55,310 bases of DNA from Flavobacteriaceae bacterium. GTDB lineage: Bacteria; Bacteroidota; Bacteroidia; Flavobacteriales; Flavobacteriaceae. Location: the NCBI GenBank assembly GCA_947464335.1, contig CANHWG010000011.1, forward strand, positions 1-55,310. The letters run 5' to 3'. A program made the translations under genes and the position numbers. The notes beneath the pieces are model-generated. The model was not told where the DNA came from, ran no database searches, and saw nothing but the letters and a program-made list of their open reading frames with translations. Position 1 is the stretch's first letter, and each line of letters opens with the position of its first letter. Below are positions 1 through 7,712 of the stretch, piece after piece.

Positions 1-1167
1 AAATGGCGGGAAATTATAGTGTAAATAGAATTTTTCTTCTCCTTGTTCAGATGGTGAATCAATTTGGTTTGCTTCTCTAGAAGTTCCTAAAGTTGCTGTT
101 GCCAATGCTTGCGTTTCTCCACGTGTGAACAATGCTGAACCGTGAACTGATGGTAAATAATCTACTTCACACCAAATTGGTCTAATTTCGGTAGTTTTTC
201 TTCCATCTAAACGAGTCCCTAAATCTAAGGTTACGTTACGAACTGCTTCTTTATTGACTTTGTAGAAATATTTTCCAACTAAATCACCATTTTCAGCTAA
301 TTCTTCTTCTGTAAACAAAGCTTTTACTTCTTCTTTTACGGCATCAAATGCAGCTCCACGTTCTTGTTTCGCTGAACCTTTGCTAGCAATGGCGTAAATT
401 TTATCATAAGCTGCTGCTTTTACTTTATTGTAAATAGCCTCATCTGATTTTTCTTGTTCATATTCACGAACTTGTTTTTTTCCAAAAGCTTCTGCCAATC
501 TTTCTTGAGCTGCAATTTGTACTTTAATATGTTCGTGGGCAAATTTAATGGCTTCTACCATTTCTTTTTCTGAAATCTCTTTCATTTCACCTTCTACCAT
601 TGCGATAGAATCTGTTGAAGCTCCAATCATCATGTCAATATCAGACAATTCTAATTGTGCACGTGATGGATTAATGATGAATTTTCCATCAATCCTTCCA
701 ACTCTAGCTTCAGATATCAATGTTTCAAATGGAATGTCAGACAAAGCTAAAGCTGCCGAAGCCGCTAATCCTGCTAATGCATCTGGCATCACATTGTCAT
801 CATGTGACATTAATTGGATCATCACTTGTACTTCTGCGTGATAATCACTTGGGAAAAGCGGACGCAATACACGGTCAACCAATCTCATGGTTAAAACTTC
901 ATTGTCACTTGGACGCGCTTCTCTTTTGAAGAAACCTCCAGGAAAACGTCCTGCTGCAGCAAATTTTTCACGATAATCTACCGTTAACGGTAAAAAATCG
1001 ATACCTGGACTAGCTTTTCTTGCGGATACCACTGTTCCTAAAATAACAGTGTTTCCAATTCTAACTACTACAGATCCGTCAGCTTGTTTTGCTAAACGAC
1101 CTGTCTCGATTGTGATGCTTCTTCCATCACCTAAATCGATTTTTTCTACAAATAATTGTGGAATCAT
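1..1167 (-). CDS. pnp: Polyribonucleotide nucleotidyltransferase (PNPase), 5' part
   Basis: The minus strand is open from an ATG at 1167 to the window edge (389 codons), so the C-terminal part is outside. PNPase degrades RNA 3' to 5' using phosphate, in the cytoplasm, and helps turn over mRNA. Seen: the N-terminus [18 protein letters not shown], then the first RNase PH fold with [15 protein letters not shown] and the [11 protein letters not shown] stretch, an alpha-helical linker, and the start of the second RNase PH fold ([12 protein letters not shown]) ending at HYNFPPF, a PNPase signature. The KH and S1 domains expected after this are not in view. It lies downstream of rpsO on the same strand, the classic rpsO-pnp order, but a terminator at 1285-1310 separates them. 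Identification is secure. Confidence 0.97.
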   Translation of the reverse strand, partial: MIPQLFVEKIDLGDGRSITIETGRLAKQADGSVVVRIGNTVILGTVVSARKASPGIDFLPLTVDYREKFAAAGRFPGGFFKREARPSDNEVLTMRLVDRVLRPLFPSDYHAEVQVMIQLMSHDDNVMPDALAGLAASAALALSDIPFETLISEARVGRIDGKFIINPSRAQLELSDIDMMIGASTDSIAMVEGEMKEISEKEMVEAIKFAHEHIKVQIAAQERLAEAFGKKQVREYEQEKSDEAIYNKVKAAAYDKIYAIASKGSAKQERGAAFDAVKEEVKALFTEEELAENGDLVGKYFYKVNKEAVRNVTLDLGTRLDGRKTTEIRPIWCEVDYLPSVHGSALFTRGETQALATATLGTSREANQIDSPSEQGEEKFYLHYNFPPF

Positions 1168-1194
1168 AAATTTTTCCTTTTTTAATTTTTACAT

Positions 1195-1222
1195 TGGTTC
1201 CTGCCTGTCGACAGATTAGTTG
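1195..1222. repeat. Small palindromic intergenic repeat fragment
   Basis: The sequence CCTGCCTGTCGACAGATTAG lies just upstream of pnp and resembles CCTGCCTGTCGGCAGACAGG inside the larger repeat near 30010. It is probably a degraded copy of the same dispersed palindrome. It lies in the pnp leader, so it could fold in the mRNA, but no function is shown. Confidence 0.45.
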
Positions 1223-1284
1223 TGTTGTAGTAGTTGTTTGTAACCCAATGAAAAACCGAAACTTTTCTTCTTTTTTACCTAAAA

Positions 1285-1310
1285 AAAAGAGGCGCGTGGG
1301 CACCTCTTTT
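1285..1310 (-). terminator. Intrinsic terminator after rpsO
   Basis: Read on the minus strand, an 8-bp stem (AAAAGAGG / CCTCTTTT) with a GC-rich loop is followed by a run of T. It sits 10 bases after the rpsO stop, between rpsO and pnp, so part of the transcription should end here. Confidence 0.85.
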
Positions 1311-1319
1311 AGTTATGTA

Positions 1320-1589
1320 TTATTTTCTAATACCTAATTCTTTTATAATCTCACGATATCTGTTGATCTCTTTTTTCTTCAAGTAGTCAAGAAGTGATCT
1401 TCTTTTACCTACTAATAAAACCAATGAGCGCTCCGTATTGTAATCGTGACGATTTTTTTTCAAGTGCTCAGTAAGGTGAGAAATTCTGTGTGTGAACAAT
1501 GCAATTTGTCCTTCTGCAGATCCTGTGTTTTCTGCTTTTCCTCCGTGTTTAGCGAAGATTTCTGCTTTAACTTCTTTAGTTAAGTACAT
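1320..1589 (-). CDS. rpsO: 30S ribosomal protein S15
   Basis: An 89-residue protein, the standard S15 length. S15 binds 16S rRNA early in small-subunit assembly and contacts the large subunit. Seen: the characteristic core with TGSAEGQIALFTHRISHLTEHL and the C-terminal RSLVLLVGKRRSLLDYLKKK, the conserved RNA-binding region. Start ATG at 1589 matches the family N-terminus (MYLTKEVKAEIF). It has its own promoter (1647-1676) and terminator (1285-1310), and precedes pnp as in many bacteria. S15 often represses its own translation through the mRNA leader; a leader of roughly 50 bases exists here, but no such structure is demonstrated. Confidence 0.98.
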   Translation of the reverse strand: MYLTKEVKAEIFAKHGGKAENTGSAEGQIALFTHRISHLTEHLKKNRHDYNTERSLVLLVGKRRSLLDYLKKKEINRYREIIKELGIRK

Positions 1590-1646
1590 GCTAATATTAT
1601 TTTAAATGATTATTATGTATGAATCAAGGTTTTCTTAATTCGTGCG

Positions 1647-1676
1647 CAAAGATACTCTTCTTTTTTGATTAGACAA
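1647..1676 (-). promoter_or_regulatory. Bacteroidota-type promoter for rpsO
   Basis: On the minus strand TTG (1676-1674), 19 bases, then TATCTTTG (1654-1647): a full match to the TTG / TAnnTTTG promoter form of Flavobacterium. Start of transcription is inferred near 1643, giving a leader of about 54 bases before rpsO. Confidence 0.8.
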
Positions 1677-1695
1677 GTAAAAAGATATTGTTAAC

Positions 1696-2151
1696 TTAAA
1701 AAAGTTTAGCAACTTCCTGATTTACAAATTCTAAAAAGCGTTCGTCCGCTTCAGTAAACGGATCAATCACATGGCTGTCAATGTCAATTTGACCAATGTT
1801 ATGCCCATTCACAAATAATGGAACCACAATTTCTGATTTAACCGTAAAGCTGCAAGCAATATAATTATCCTGAGCCGAAACATCGGGAACTACAAAGTTG
1901 GCATTGGATTCGGCGACTTGTCCACAAATTCCTTTTCCGAATGGAATAACGGTGTGGTCAGTTTCTGCACCAACATAGGGTCCGAGATGTAATGTTTTGG
2001 TTTCGTGATTGGCAAAATAAAATCCGACCCAATTGTAATATGCTACCTTATCCGATAAGAATTGGCAAAGCGTTTTTAGTTTGCTATTTCTTTCTTTATT
2101 TGATTCAGAAAGTATCGCGATGACTTGAGGATGTAAGCTTTCAAAATTCAT
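1696..2151 (-). CDS. msrC: Free methionine-(R)-sulfoxide reductase, GAF fold
   Basis: A 151-residue single-GAF protein of the fRMsr (YebR/MsrC) type, which reduces free L-methionine-(R)-S-oxide in the cytoplasm. Seen: GPYVGAETDHTVIPFGKGICGQ and VPDVSAQDNYIACSFTVKSEIVVPL, then IGQIDIDSH, all typical of the family. Numbering from the ATG at 2151, Cys76 (GKGIC) and Cys100 (YIAC) match two of the three active-site cysteines of the E. coli enzyme, by motif spacing Cys94 and Cys118; the position of E. coli Cys84 is His66 here. The longer reading from a TTG at 2157 adds only two residues, so ATG is preferred. A TACCTTTG -7 element at 2173-2166 lies just upstream. Family assignment is firm; activity is inferred. 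Confidence 0.85.
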   Translation of the reverse strand: MNFESLHPQVIAILSESNKERNSKLKTLCQFLSDKVAYYNWVGFYFANHETKTLHLGPYVGAETDHTVIPFGKGICGQVAESNANFVVPDVSAQDNYIACSFTVKSEIVVPLFVNGHNIGQIDIDSHVIDPFTEADERFLEFVNQEVAKLF

Positions 2152-2220
2152 TTTCAATTTTTATGCAAAGGTAACGACTGTCCTTTTTTAATTTTATATA
2201 AATTTGTTAAAAATTATCTC

Positions 2221-2778
2221 TTGAAGAATCTCTTATTGCAATACAAACCTTTTTTACTTTTTCTAGGAAAATTTATTGCCTGCTATTTGATACTGACTAT
2301 TGTTTATCAAAGTTATCTGAATCAATCCCATAGTAAAAATTTTGATGTTGACCGTTTTACACAATTGGTAGCCGAACAATCAGCAAGCGTTTTGTCTTGG
2401 TTTGATGCAAATTCCTATACCATGCCTCATCTTAAAGAACCAAGTGTAAAGCTATTCTATAAAGGCAAATACATTTCTCGAATTATTGAAGGTTGTAATG
2501 CCATTAGTGTGATCATTTTGTTTATTTCATTCGTGATTGCGTTTACCGGAAAATTCAAAAACACTATTCTTTTTATTGTAATGGGAAGTATATTGATTCA
2601 TGTTTTGAATATTGGCAGAATTGCGCTTTTGTGTATTGGTTTGTATCACTTTCCGAAGTTGGAGCATTTCTTGCATGGTGTGGTTTTTCCACTTATAATT
2701 TATGGTGTTGTGTTTTTATTATGGGTAATTTGGGTTAATAAGTATTCGTTTTATGCTACAGAATCTACTAAAAAATAA
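2221..2778 (+). CDS. xrtF: Exosortase family protein XrtF
   Basis: A 185-residue multi-pass membrane protein of the exosortase/archaeosortase superfamily, Bacteroidota subtype XrtF. Exosortases are predicted cysteine transpeptidases that cleave C-terminal sorting tails at the outer face of the inner membrane. Seen: the family's three catalytic positions, Cys92 in EGCNAISVI, Arg133 in NIGRIALL and His152 in FLHGVVF, set among four to five hydrophobic segments. The start is TTG at 2221 (MKNLLLQYKPFL); no better ATG lies upstream and a TAAATTTG -7 element (2199-2206) is just ahead. Its end overlaps the next gene by 26 bases, so the two are co-transcribed. Natural substrates of XrtF are not known and no obvious tail-bearing target is encoded here. 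Confidence 0.9.
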   Translation: MKNLLLQYKPFLLFLGKFIACYLILTIVYQSYLNQSHSKNFDVDRFTQLVAEQSASVLSWFDANSYTMPHLKEPSVKLFYKGKYISRIIEGCNAISVIILFISFVIAFTGKFKNTILFIVMGSILIHVLNIGRIALLCIGLYHFPKLEHFLHGVVFPLIIYGVVFLLWVIWVNKYSFYATESTKK

Positions 2779-3211
2779 AGAAAAAATTGGCTGGTGTTTG
2801 TTTTTGATAGTACTTTTGGTGCTAATCAGAGCTTTTGAAGAAACTTTGTTTTACGATCCGTTTTTAGAATATTATAAGAGCGAATACAGTCAATTGACTT
2901 TTCCAAAAATTAACATTTTCAAACTATTCTTTAGTTTAGGAATTCGATTTTATCTTAATTCAGTGATTTCATTACTCTTGTTGTATGTACTATTTAAAGA
3001 CCGACAAATAGTCAAATTCACCGCTTTGCTTTATATGATTTTGGGTTCAGTTTTAATGATAAGCCTTATTTTTACGCTTACTTTTTTTGGAGAAGAAAAT
3101 AAAATGACGTTATTCTATATTAGACGGTTTTTAATTCACCCCATTTTTATATTACTTTTTATTCCGGCGTTTTATTATCAAAAACAATTGAGCCAAAGGC
3201 AAAACAAGTAA
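2753..3211 (+). CDS. Exosortase F system-associated membrane protein
   Basis: A 152-residue integral membrane protein with about four hydrophobic segments (near residues 12-27, 53-80, 88-113, 121-142). Its length, the ATG inside the end of xrtF and the sequence style (KIGWCLFLIVLLVLIRAFEETLFYDPF) fit the small family found as the constant partner of XrtF. It is presumably a subunit or accessory of the sortase, but no catalytic motif is visible and its biochemical role is unknown. Start ATG at 2753 overlaps xrtF by 26 bases, implying translational coupling. Confidence 0.8.
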   Translation: MLQNLLKNKEKIGWCLFLIVLLVLIRAFEETLFYDPFLEYYKSEYSQLTFPKINIFKLFFSLGIRFYLNSVISLLLLYVLFKDRQIVKFTALLYMILGSVLMISLIFTLTFFGEENKMTLFYIRRFLIHPIFILLFIPAFYYQKQLSQRQNK

Positions 3212-3261
3212 AGAGGAATAAAAAATAAGCCAACTTTAAGAAACTAAGTGGTTCTTTTCGA

Positions 3262-3269
3262 TAACTTTG
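3262..3269 (+). promoter_or_regulatory. -7 element TAACTTTG ahead of the HYC_CC_PP gene
   Basis: A perfect TAnnTTTG match ends four bases before the ATG at 3274. No good TTG -33 box is seen. If used, transcription would begin almost at the start codon, giving a leaderless or nearly leaderless mRNA. Confidence 0.6.
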
Positions 3270-3273
3270 CATC

Positions 3274-3675
3274 ATGCTTTTTAAAAATCACATCAGTATA
3301 GTATTAACTTTTTTCCTTTTGGTTTCCAATTTGGGATTAGCGTTTAATGTGCATTATTGTGGAAATAAAATTGAATCGATATCCTTAAAAATAGCACCAC
3401 CGCATAAGGTAGAAATAGATGAATGTTGCGGAATTGTTGAGATTGATTCTCAATGTTGTATGGATAAAGTCATCAAATCTGAAGTCAAGTCAGATCAGAT
3501 TATAGTTAAAACAGTTTCCTTCGATTCTGATTGTCCTGCAATTACTGAACAATGGAGTTCAATAGATTATTTTTCAAATTACATTCTTAATCCAAGAGAT
3601 GTAATCACTTACTACTGCGATGCTAATGCACCGCCTTTGTATCTCTTGTATAGCCAATATACCTTTTACTCCTGA
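3274..3675 (+). CDS. HYC_CC_PP family small exported protein
   Basis: A 133-residue protein with an N-terminal signal sequence (hydrophobic residues 8-24), then the family-defining pattern: His-Tyr-Cys at 27-29 (HYCG), Cys-Cys pairs at 51-52 and 61-62, and Pro-Pro near the C-terminus (NAPPLYLLYSQYTFYS). The Cys/His content suggests metal or redox chemistry outside the cytoplasm, but no biochemical role is established. It stands directly ahead of a TonB-dependent receptor that also has a Cys-Cys pair and of an exported HMA protein. The context suggests the three handle one metal, with copper-type ions the natural guess; that is inference. Confidence 0.8.
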   Translation: MLFKNHISIVLTFFLLVSNLGLAFNVHYCGNKIESISLKIAPPHKVEIDECCGIVEIDSQCCMDKVIKSEVKSDQIIVKTVSFDSDCPAITEQWSSIDYFSNYILNPRDVITYYCDANAPPLYLLYSQYTFYS

Positions 3676-3750
3676 TTTAATCTAAATTTAGTTCAGATTC
3701 TTTTTTCAATAAGAATCATTTGAAAATGAATTAATTTTAAATCAATTATA

Positions 3751-5772
3751 ATGAAACAAATACTGTTTTTTCTAACATTATTATTTTCTATTGTTACTAT
3801 TTCTCAAGAATCTCCGAAAACAGACACTTTGAAAACAGTCACTATAGAATCTAATAAAAAAGGATTAAAAAAATCACTTTCGGGCACATCAAATACTACA
3901 TTGGTTACCAGCAAAGAATTACTCAAAGCGGCATGTTGTAATTTGGCAGAAAGCTTTGAGACCAATCCATCGATTGATGTCAATTTTTCAGATGCATTAA
4001 CCGGAACCAAACAAATTAAAATGTTGGGTTTGACCAGTCCATACATTATGATCACCGAAGAGAATATTCCATCCGTTCGCGGTGCTTCTCAAGCTTACGG
4101 TTTATCATTTACACCCGGAACATGGATAGATAATATTCAAATTACCAAAGGTGCAGGCAGTGTTGTTAATGGCTACGAAAGTATCTCGGGGCAAATAAAT
4201 ACCGAACTTATTAAGCCTTGTGATGACATCCCTTTTTTCTTAAATTTTTATGGCTCTACCGATAGTCGATACGAGCTAAATACCCATTTCAATAAAAAAA
4301 TTTCGGACAAGTGGGCAACAAGTTTATTTGTTCATGGAAATGCTAGGGTTCAGAAAAATGACATGAACGACGATATGTTTTTGGATAATCCATTAGGGAA
4401 ACAAATCAATATTGCAAATCGTTGGCATTATTCTAATCCGGAAACCGGTTGGGTTTCATTCATTAATTTTCGATACATGAATGATGAAAAGCAAACAGGA
4501 GAAATTGATTTTGACCCAAACAGAGATAGGCTTACAACTAATTTTTGGGGCTCCGAAATTAACACAGAGCGTTTCGATTTTTCTTCAAAAATTGGCTATG
4601 TTTTTAAAGACATGCCTTATCAAAGTATCGGTTTCCAAAATGCATTTAGTAATCACAACCAACAATCGTATTTTGGGTTAAATCAATATGATATTAAACA
4701 GCAAAGTTATTATTCGAACTTGATTTTCAGTTCAATAATTAACAATACGAAGCATAAATTTACTACGGGTTTAAACTTTACCTATGATACATACTCTGAA
4801 TTTGTCAATCTTGTAGATGTAAGTAGAATTGATAATTCGGTTGGGGCTTTTTTTGAATATACTTTTGATGATTCCGATAAGTTCAGCTACATCCTTGGAG
4901 GCCGATTTGATTATCATAATAGGTTAGGGGCATTTTTTACACCAAGAGTACATGTGAAATACAATCCATGGGAAAAAGCTGTTTTTCGTTTTTCGGCAGG
5001 ACGTGGAAAACGCGCAGCGAATATTTTCGCAGAAAATCAACAATTATTTGCTAGTTCAAGAGTTTTTTCGGTGCTTAATACAGATGGTAAAATTTATGGT
5101 TTAAATCCAGAAATAGCATGGAATTACGGACTAAGTTATACCCAAAATTTTATTTTTTTAGGTAAAAAAGCAGATGTTACCATCGATTTTTATCGAACCG
5201 ATTTTCAAAACCAAGCAGTTGTTGATGTAATGAATTCGCCTCAGCAAGTTTTGTTCTATGATTTAAAAGGAAAATCATTTGCTAACAGTTTGCAACTTGA
5301 TTTTAACATAGAGTTTGTCAAACATCTAAATTTGAGAACAGCTTATAAATATTATGATATCGCTACCGACTACCTTTCGGGAACTTTTCAAAGACCATTG
5401 CAAGCCAAACATAGAGTTTTTGGAAATATAGAATACGAAACGCACATTAGTGATCAAGGGCAACAGTGGCGGTTTGATGCAACCGTAAACTGGATGGGAA
5501 AACAGCTTTTGCCAACGACTGCTACCAATCCAATTGAGGAACGATTACCCGAGTTTTCTCCTTCTTTTACAACGATGAATATGCAGGTTACACTGCAACA
5601 ATCGAGTACTTTAGAGTTTTATTTTGGAGTTGAGAATTTAGGTAATTATAGGCAATTAAATGCCATTATTGGAGAACACAATCCTTTTGGTAATCACTTT
5701 GATACTTCCATTATATATGCGCCAGTTTTTGGACAGATGTTTTATGGAGGATTGCGATTTAAAATTAAATAA
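3751..5772 (+). CDS. TonB-dependent receptor, probably metal-related
   Basis: A 673-residue outer-membrane receptor. Signal peptide at 1-19 (MKQILFFLTLLFSIVTISQ), plug domain at about 45-150 and a 22-strand-type beta-barrel to the C-terminal aromatic strand (MFYGGLRFKIK). It lacks the N-terminal carboxypeptidase-like domain that many Bacteroidota receptors have. The plug contains KAACCNLAESFETN with a Cys-Cys pair at 62-63, and KQIKMLGLTSPYIMITEENIPSVRG, features seen in receptors found beside HYC_CC_PP and HMA proteins. No SusD partner is next to it, so glycan import is unlikely. The ligand is inferred from context to be a metal ion or metal complex. The HMA gene follows after 18 bases, so they are probably co-transcribed. 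Confidence 0.85.
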   Translation: MKQILFFLTLLFSIVTISQESPKTDTLKTVTIESNKKGLKKSLSGTSNTTLVTSKELLKAACCNLAESFETNPSIDVNFSDALTGTKQIKMLGLTSPYIMITEENIPSVRGASQAYGLSFTPGTWIDNIQITKGAGSVVNGYESISGQINTELIKPCDDIPFFLNFYGSTDSRYELNTHFNKKISDKWATSLFVHGNARVQKNDMNDDMFLDNPLGKQINIANRWHYSNPETGWVSFINFRYMNDEKQTGEIDFDPNRDRLTTNFWGSEINTERFDFSSKIGYVFKDMPYQSIGFQNAFSNHNQQSYFGLNQYDIKQQSYYSNLIFSSIINNTKHKFTTGLNFTYDTYSEFVNLVDVSRIDNSVGAFFEYTFDDSDKFSYILGGRFDYHNRLGAFFTPRVHVKYNPWEKAVFRFSAGRGKRAANIFAENQQLFASSRVFSVLNTDGKIYGLNPEIAWNYGLSYTQNFIFLGKKADVTIDFYRTDFQNQAVVDVMNSPQQVLFYDLKGKSFANSLQLDFNIEFVKHLNLRTAYKYYDIATDYLSGTFQRPLQAKHRVFGNIEYETHISDQGQQWRFDATVNWMGKQLLPTTATNPIEERLPEFSPSFTTMNMQVTLQQSSTLEFYFGVENLGNYRQLNAIIGEHNPFGNHFDTSIIYAPVFGQMFYGGLRFKIK

Positions 5773-5790
5773 CTTATAAAAAAAATAATT

Positions 5791-6132
5791 ATGAAAAATA
5801 TTTATTTAGGAATGATGTTGCTGTTTGTTACACTTTCTATGCAATCACAAGAGCAAAAAAACAAAAATGCCAAATATGATATTGAAGTAAATGGTAATTG
5901 TGATATGTGTAAAAAACGAATTGAAAAAGCGGCTTTTTCGGTAAAAGGAGTAAAAAGCGCCGATTGGCATATAGATGATCATATGTTACATTTAATAATC
6001 AATGAAGAAAAATGTAGCGTAACTGAAGTGAAACAAGCTATAATCAAAGTAGGACATGATGCAGAAGATTTAAAAGCTACAAATGAAGATTATGATAAAC
6101 TTCATGGTTGTTGTAGGTATGAAAGAAAATAA
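5791..6132 (+). CDS. Exported heavy-metal-associated (HMA) domain protein
   Basis: A 113-residue protein with a signal peptide (about 1-19) followed by one HMA domain. The metal-binding loop is GNCDMCKKRIE, with Cys37 and Cys40, and the domain continues through KGVKSADWHIDDHMLHL and EVKQAIIKVGHDAEDL. A C-terminal tail carries a further Cys-Cys pair at 107-108 (HGCCRYER). HMA domains of this kind hold Cu(I) or similar soft metals; being exported, it would act in the periplasm. It lies 18 bases after the receptor gene and probably receives the metal from it, or scavenges it. The exact metal is unknown. Confidence 0.85.
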   Translation: MKNIYLGMMLLFVTLSMQSQEQKNKNAKYDIEVNGNCDMCKKRIEKAAFSVKGVKSADWHIDDHMLHLIINEEKCSVTEVKQAIIKVGHDAEDLKATNEDYDKLHGCCRYERK

Positions 6133-6194
6133 GTTGAAAATTTCCATTGCTCAATCGGAAGTTTTTTATACTTAAATTTATAAAAACTTTCAAA

Positions 6195-6932
6195 ATGAAA
6201 AGACTATTGTTTGTAGTTTCCTTATTATTTTTTTGCTTGTCCTATTCACAAGAAATAAGACAACAACAAAGAGTATGGTTTGCATATACAGGGCAATATA
6301 AAGTCTCAAATCGGTTAGGATATCATTTAGAAGCTCAATTTAGAATGGATAACGAATTACAATATAGTAAGCAAAATCTATTTAGAATGGGTGCCATTTA
6401 TTATCTTTCGGCAACCAAAAGTTTCACTGCAGGTTATGTTTTAATAAACACCTTTAATGATGGTTTTGATGATTATTTTAGTGAGAATAGAGCTTGGGAA
6501 CAATATCAACACAACCATAAATGGGCTAATGCTAAAAACACCATTGTACATCGATTTCGATTAGAGCAACGATGGGTTGAGCAACGTACCAAAATAGATG
6601 GTAGTTTAATCACTATAGGTCGTGAATATCAAAATAGATTTCGGTACTTGAATCGAAATTTATTTCATTTGCTCAACATAAATAAAACCAATTATGAAGT
6701 ATATGCAGTACTTCAAAATGAGTTATTTCTTTGTATAGGGAATAATAAAATCAATAAAAATTTCATTGATCAAAATCGATTTTTATTAGGATTAGGTGTC
6801 AATTATGAAAACACTATTCGTTTTGAATTAGGATATTTAAATCATTATGTTACTTCATCATCTGTTAGAGACGATATGAATCATACCGTATCTATTGCAC
6901 TTATTCAAAATCTAGATTTAACAAAGCATTAA
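6195..6932 (+). CDS. DUF2490 family outer-membrane beta-barrel-like protein
   Basis: A protein of 245 residues from the ATG at 6195; an earlier in-frame codon at 6147 would add 16 residues before the obvious signal peptide MKRLLFVVSLLFFCLSYSQ, so the later start is chosen. The mature part alternates polar and aromatic residues (VWFAYTGQYKVSNRLGYHLEAQFRMD, then RFRLEQRWVEQR), as in outer-membrane barrels, and matches the DUF2490 pattern. Function unknown. It follows the HMA gene by 62 bases and may belong to the same transcript, perhaps as an outer-membrane pore, but this is guesswork. Confidence 0.75.
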   Translation: MKRLLFVVSLLFFCLSYSQEIRQQQRVWFAYTGQYKVSNRLGYHLEAQFRMDNELQYSKQNLFRMGAIYYLSATKSFTAGYVLINTFNDGFDDYFSENRAWEQYQHNHKWANAKNTIVHRFRLEQRWVEQRTKIDGSLITIGREYQNRFRYLNRNLFHLLNINKTNYEVYAVLQNELFLCIGNNKINKNFIDQNRFLLGLGVNYENTIRFELGYLNHYVTSSSVRDDMNHTVSIALIQNLDLTKH

Positions 6933-7000
6933 TAAGTTTTTTTTAACAAATAGTGCTAGAAAAATTACTACTTTCACCCACTATTTATAAAGTGAAAAAG

Positions 7001-7684
7001 ATGGCTGACTTTGATTGGATGCAATTACTAAATCCTGAATTTTATATAACCATGTCTATTGGTGGCGTGAAAGTTGGTCTTTGGATAGTTTTGTTTATAG
7101 TTTTTGCAGAAACTGGCTTGTTTGCAGGCTTCTTTTTGCCAGGAGATAGTTTGCTTTTTTTAGCTGGGATTTACAGCCGTGATTTAATTGAAAATTTCAC
7201 ATTTATCGAGAATGATTTACTTAATGTTACTCTATTATCAACATTAGTAGCAGTTGCTGGAATATTAGGAAATATGGTCGGTTATTGGTTTGGAGCCAAA
7301 AGTGGTTATTATTTATATAAAAAAGAAGACAGTTTTTGGTTTAAGAAGAAATACTTAATACAGTCAAAAGATTTTTTTGAAAGATATGGTGGAAAAGCCA
7401 TAATATTTGCTCGTTTTTTGCCTATCGTTAGAACATTTGCACCAATAGTAGCCGGAATTGTAACGATGGACAAAAAGAAGTTTATGTTTTATAATGTCGT
7501 AAGTTCTTTTCTTTGGTCATTTATATTAATTTTTTCCGGTCATTATTTATATGGTTTGTTTTTGGAAAAATTTGACATTGATTTAAAACATCATATTGAA
7601 AAAATTGTAATTGGGATTATTTTAATTTCAACCTTTCCAGTTTTCTTAAAAATGATTAAGAAAACACCAAAACAAGAAGAATAG
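7001..7684 (+). CDS. DedA/SNARE-associated family membrane protein
   Basis: A 227-residue inner-membrane protein. Seen: the DedA entry loop ETGLFAGFFLPGDSLLFLAG, a second segment with GILGNMVGYWFGAKSGYYLY, and the conserved FARFLPIVRTFAPIVAG with its essential Arg residues, followed by two membrane helices. DedA proteins act in undecaprenyl-phosphate or phospholipid flipping and in membrane potential homeostasis. The start is set at the ATG at 7001 (MADFDWMQ) because the alternative GTG at 6953 adds an unrelated basic tail. It faces the next gene convergently across a 28-base gap. Confidence 0.88.
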   Translation: MADFDWMQLLNPEFYITMSIGGVKVGLWIVLFIVFAETGLFAGFFLPGDSLLFLAGIYSRDLIENFTFIENDLLNVTLLSTLVAVAGILGNMVGYWFGAKSGYYLYKKEDSFWFKKKYLIQSKDFFERYGGKAIIFARFLPIVRTFAPIVAGIVTMDKKKFMFYNVVSSFLWSFILIFSGHYLYGLFLEKFDIDLKHHIEKIVIGIILISTFPVFLKMIKKTPKQEE

Positions 7685-7712
7685 AAAAAGCGCCTCAATA
7701 GTAGGTAGTCTT

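Noticed and set aside
6147..6194. Upstream start for the DUF2490 gene
   Set aside because: It would put 16 residues ahead of a clear signal peptide that begins at 6195.
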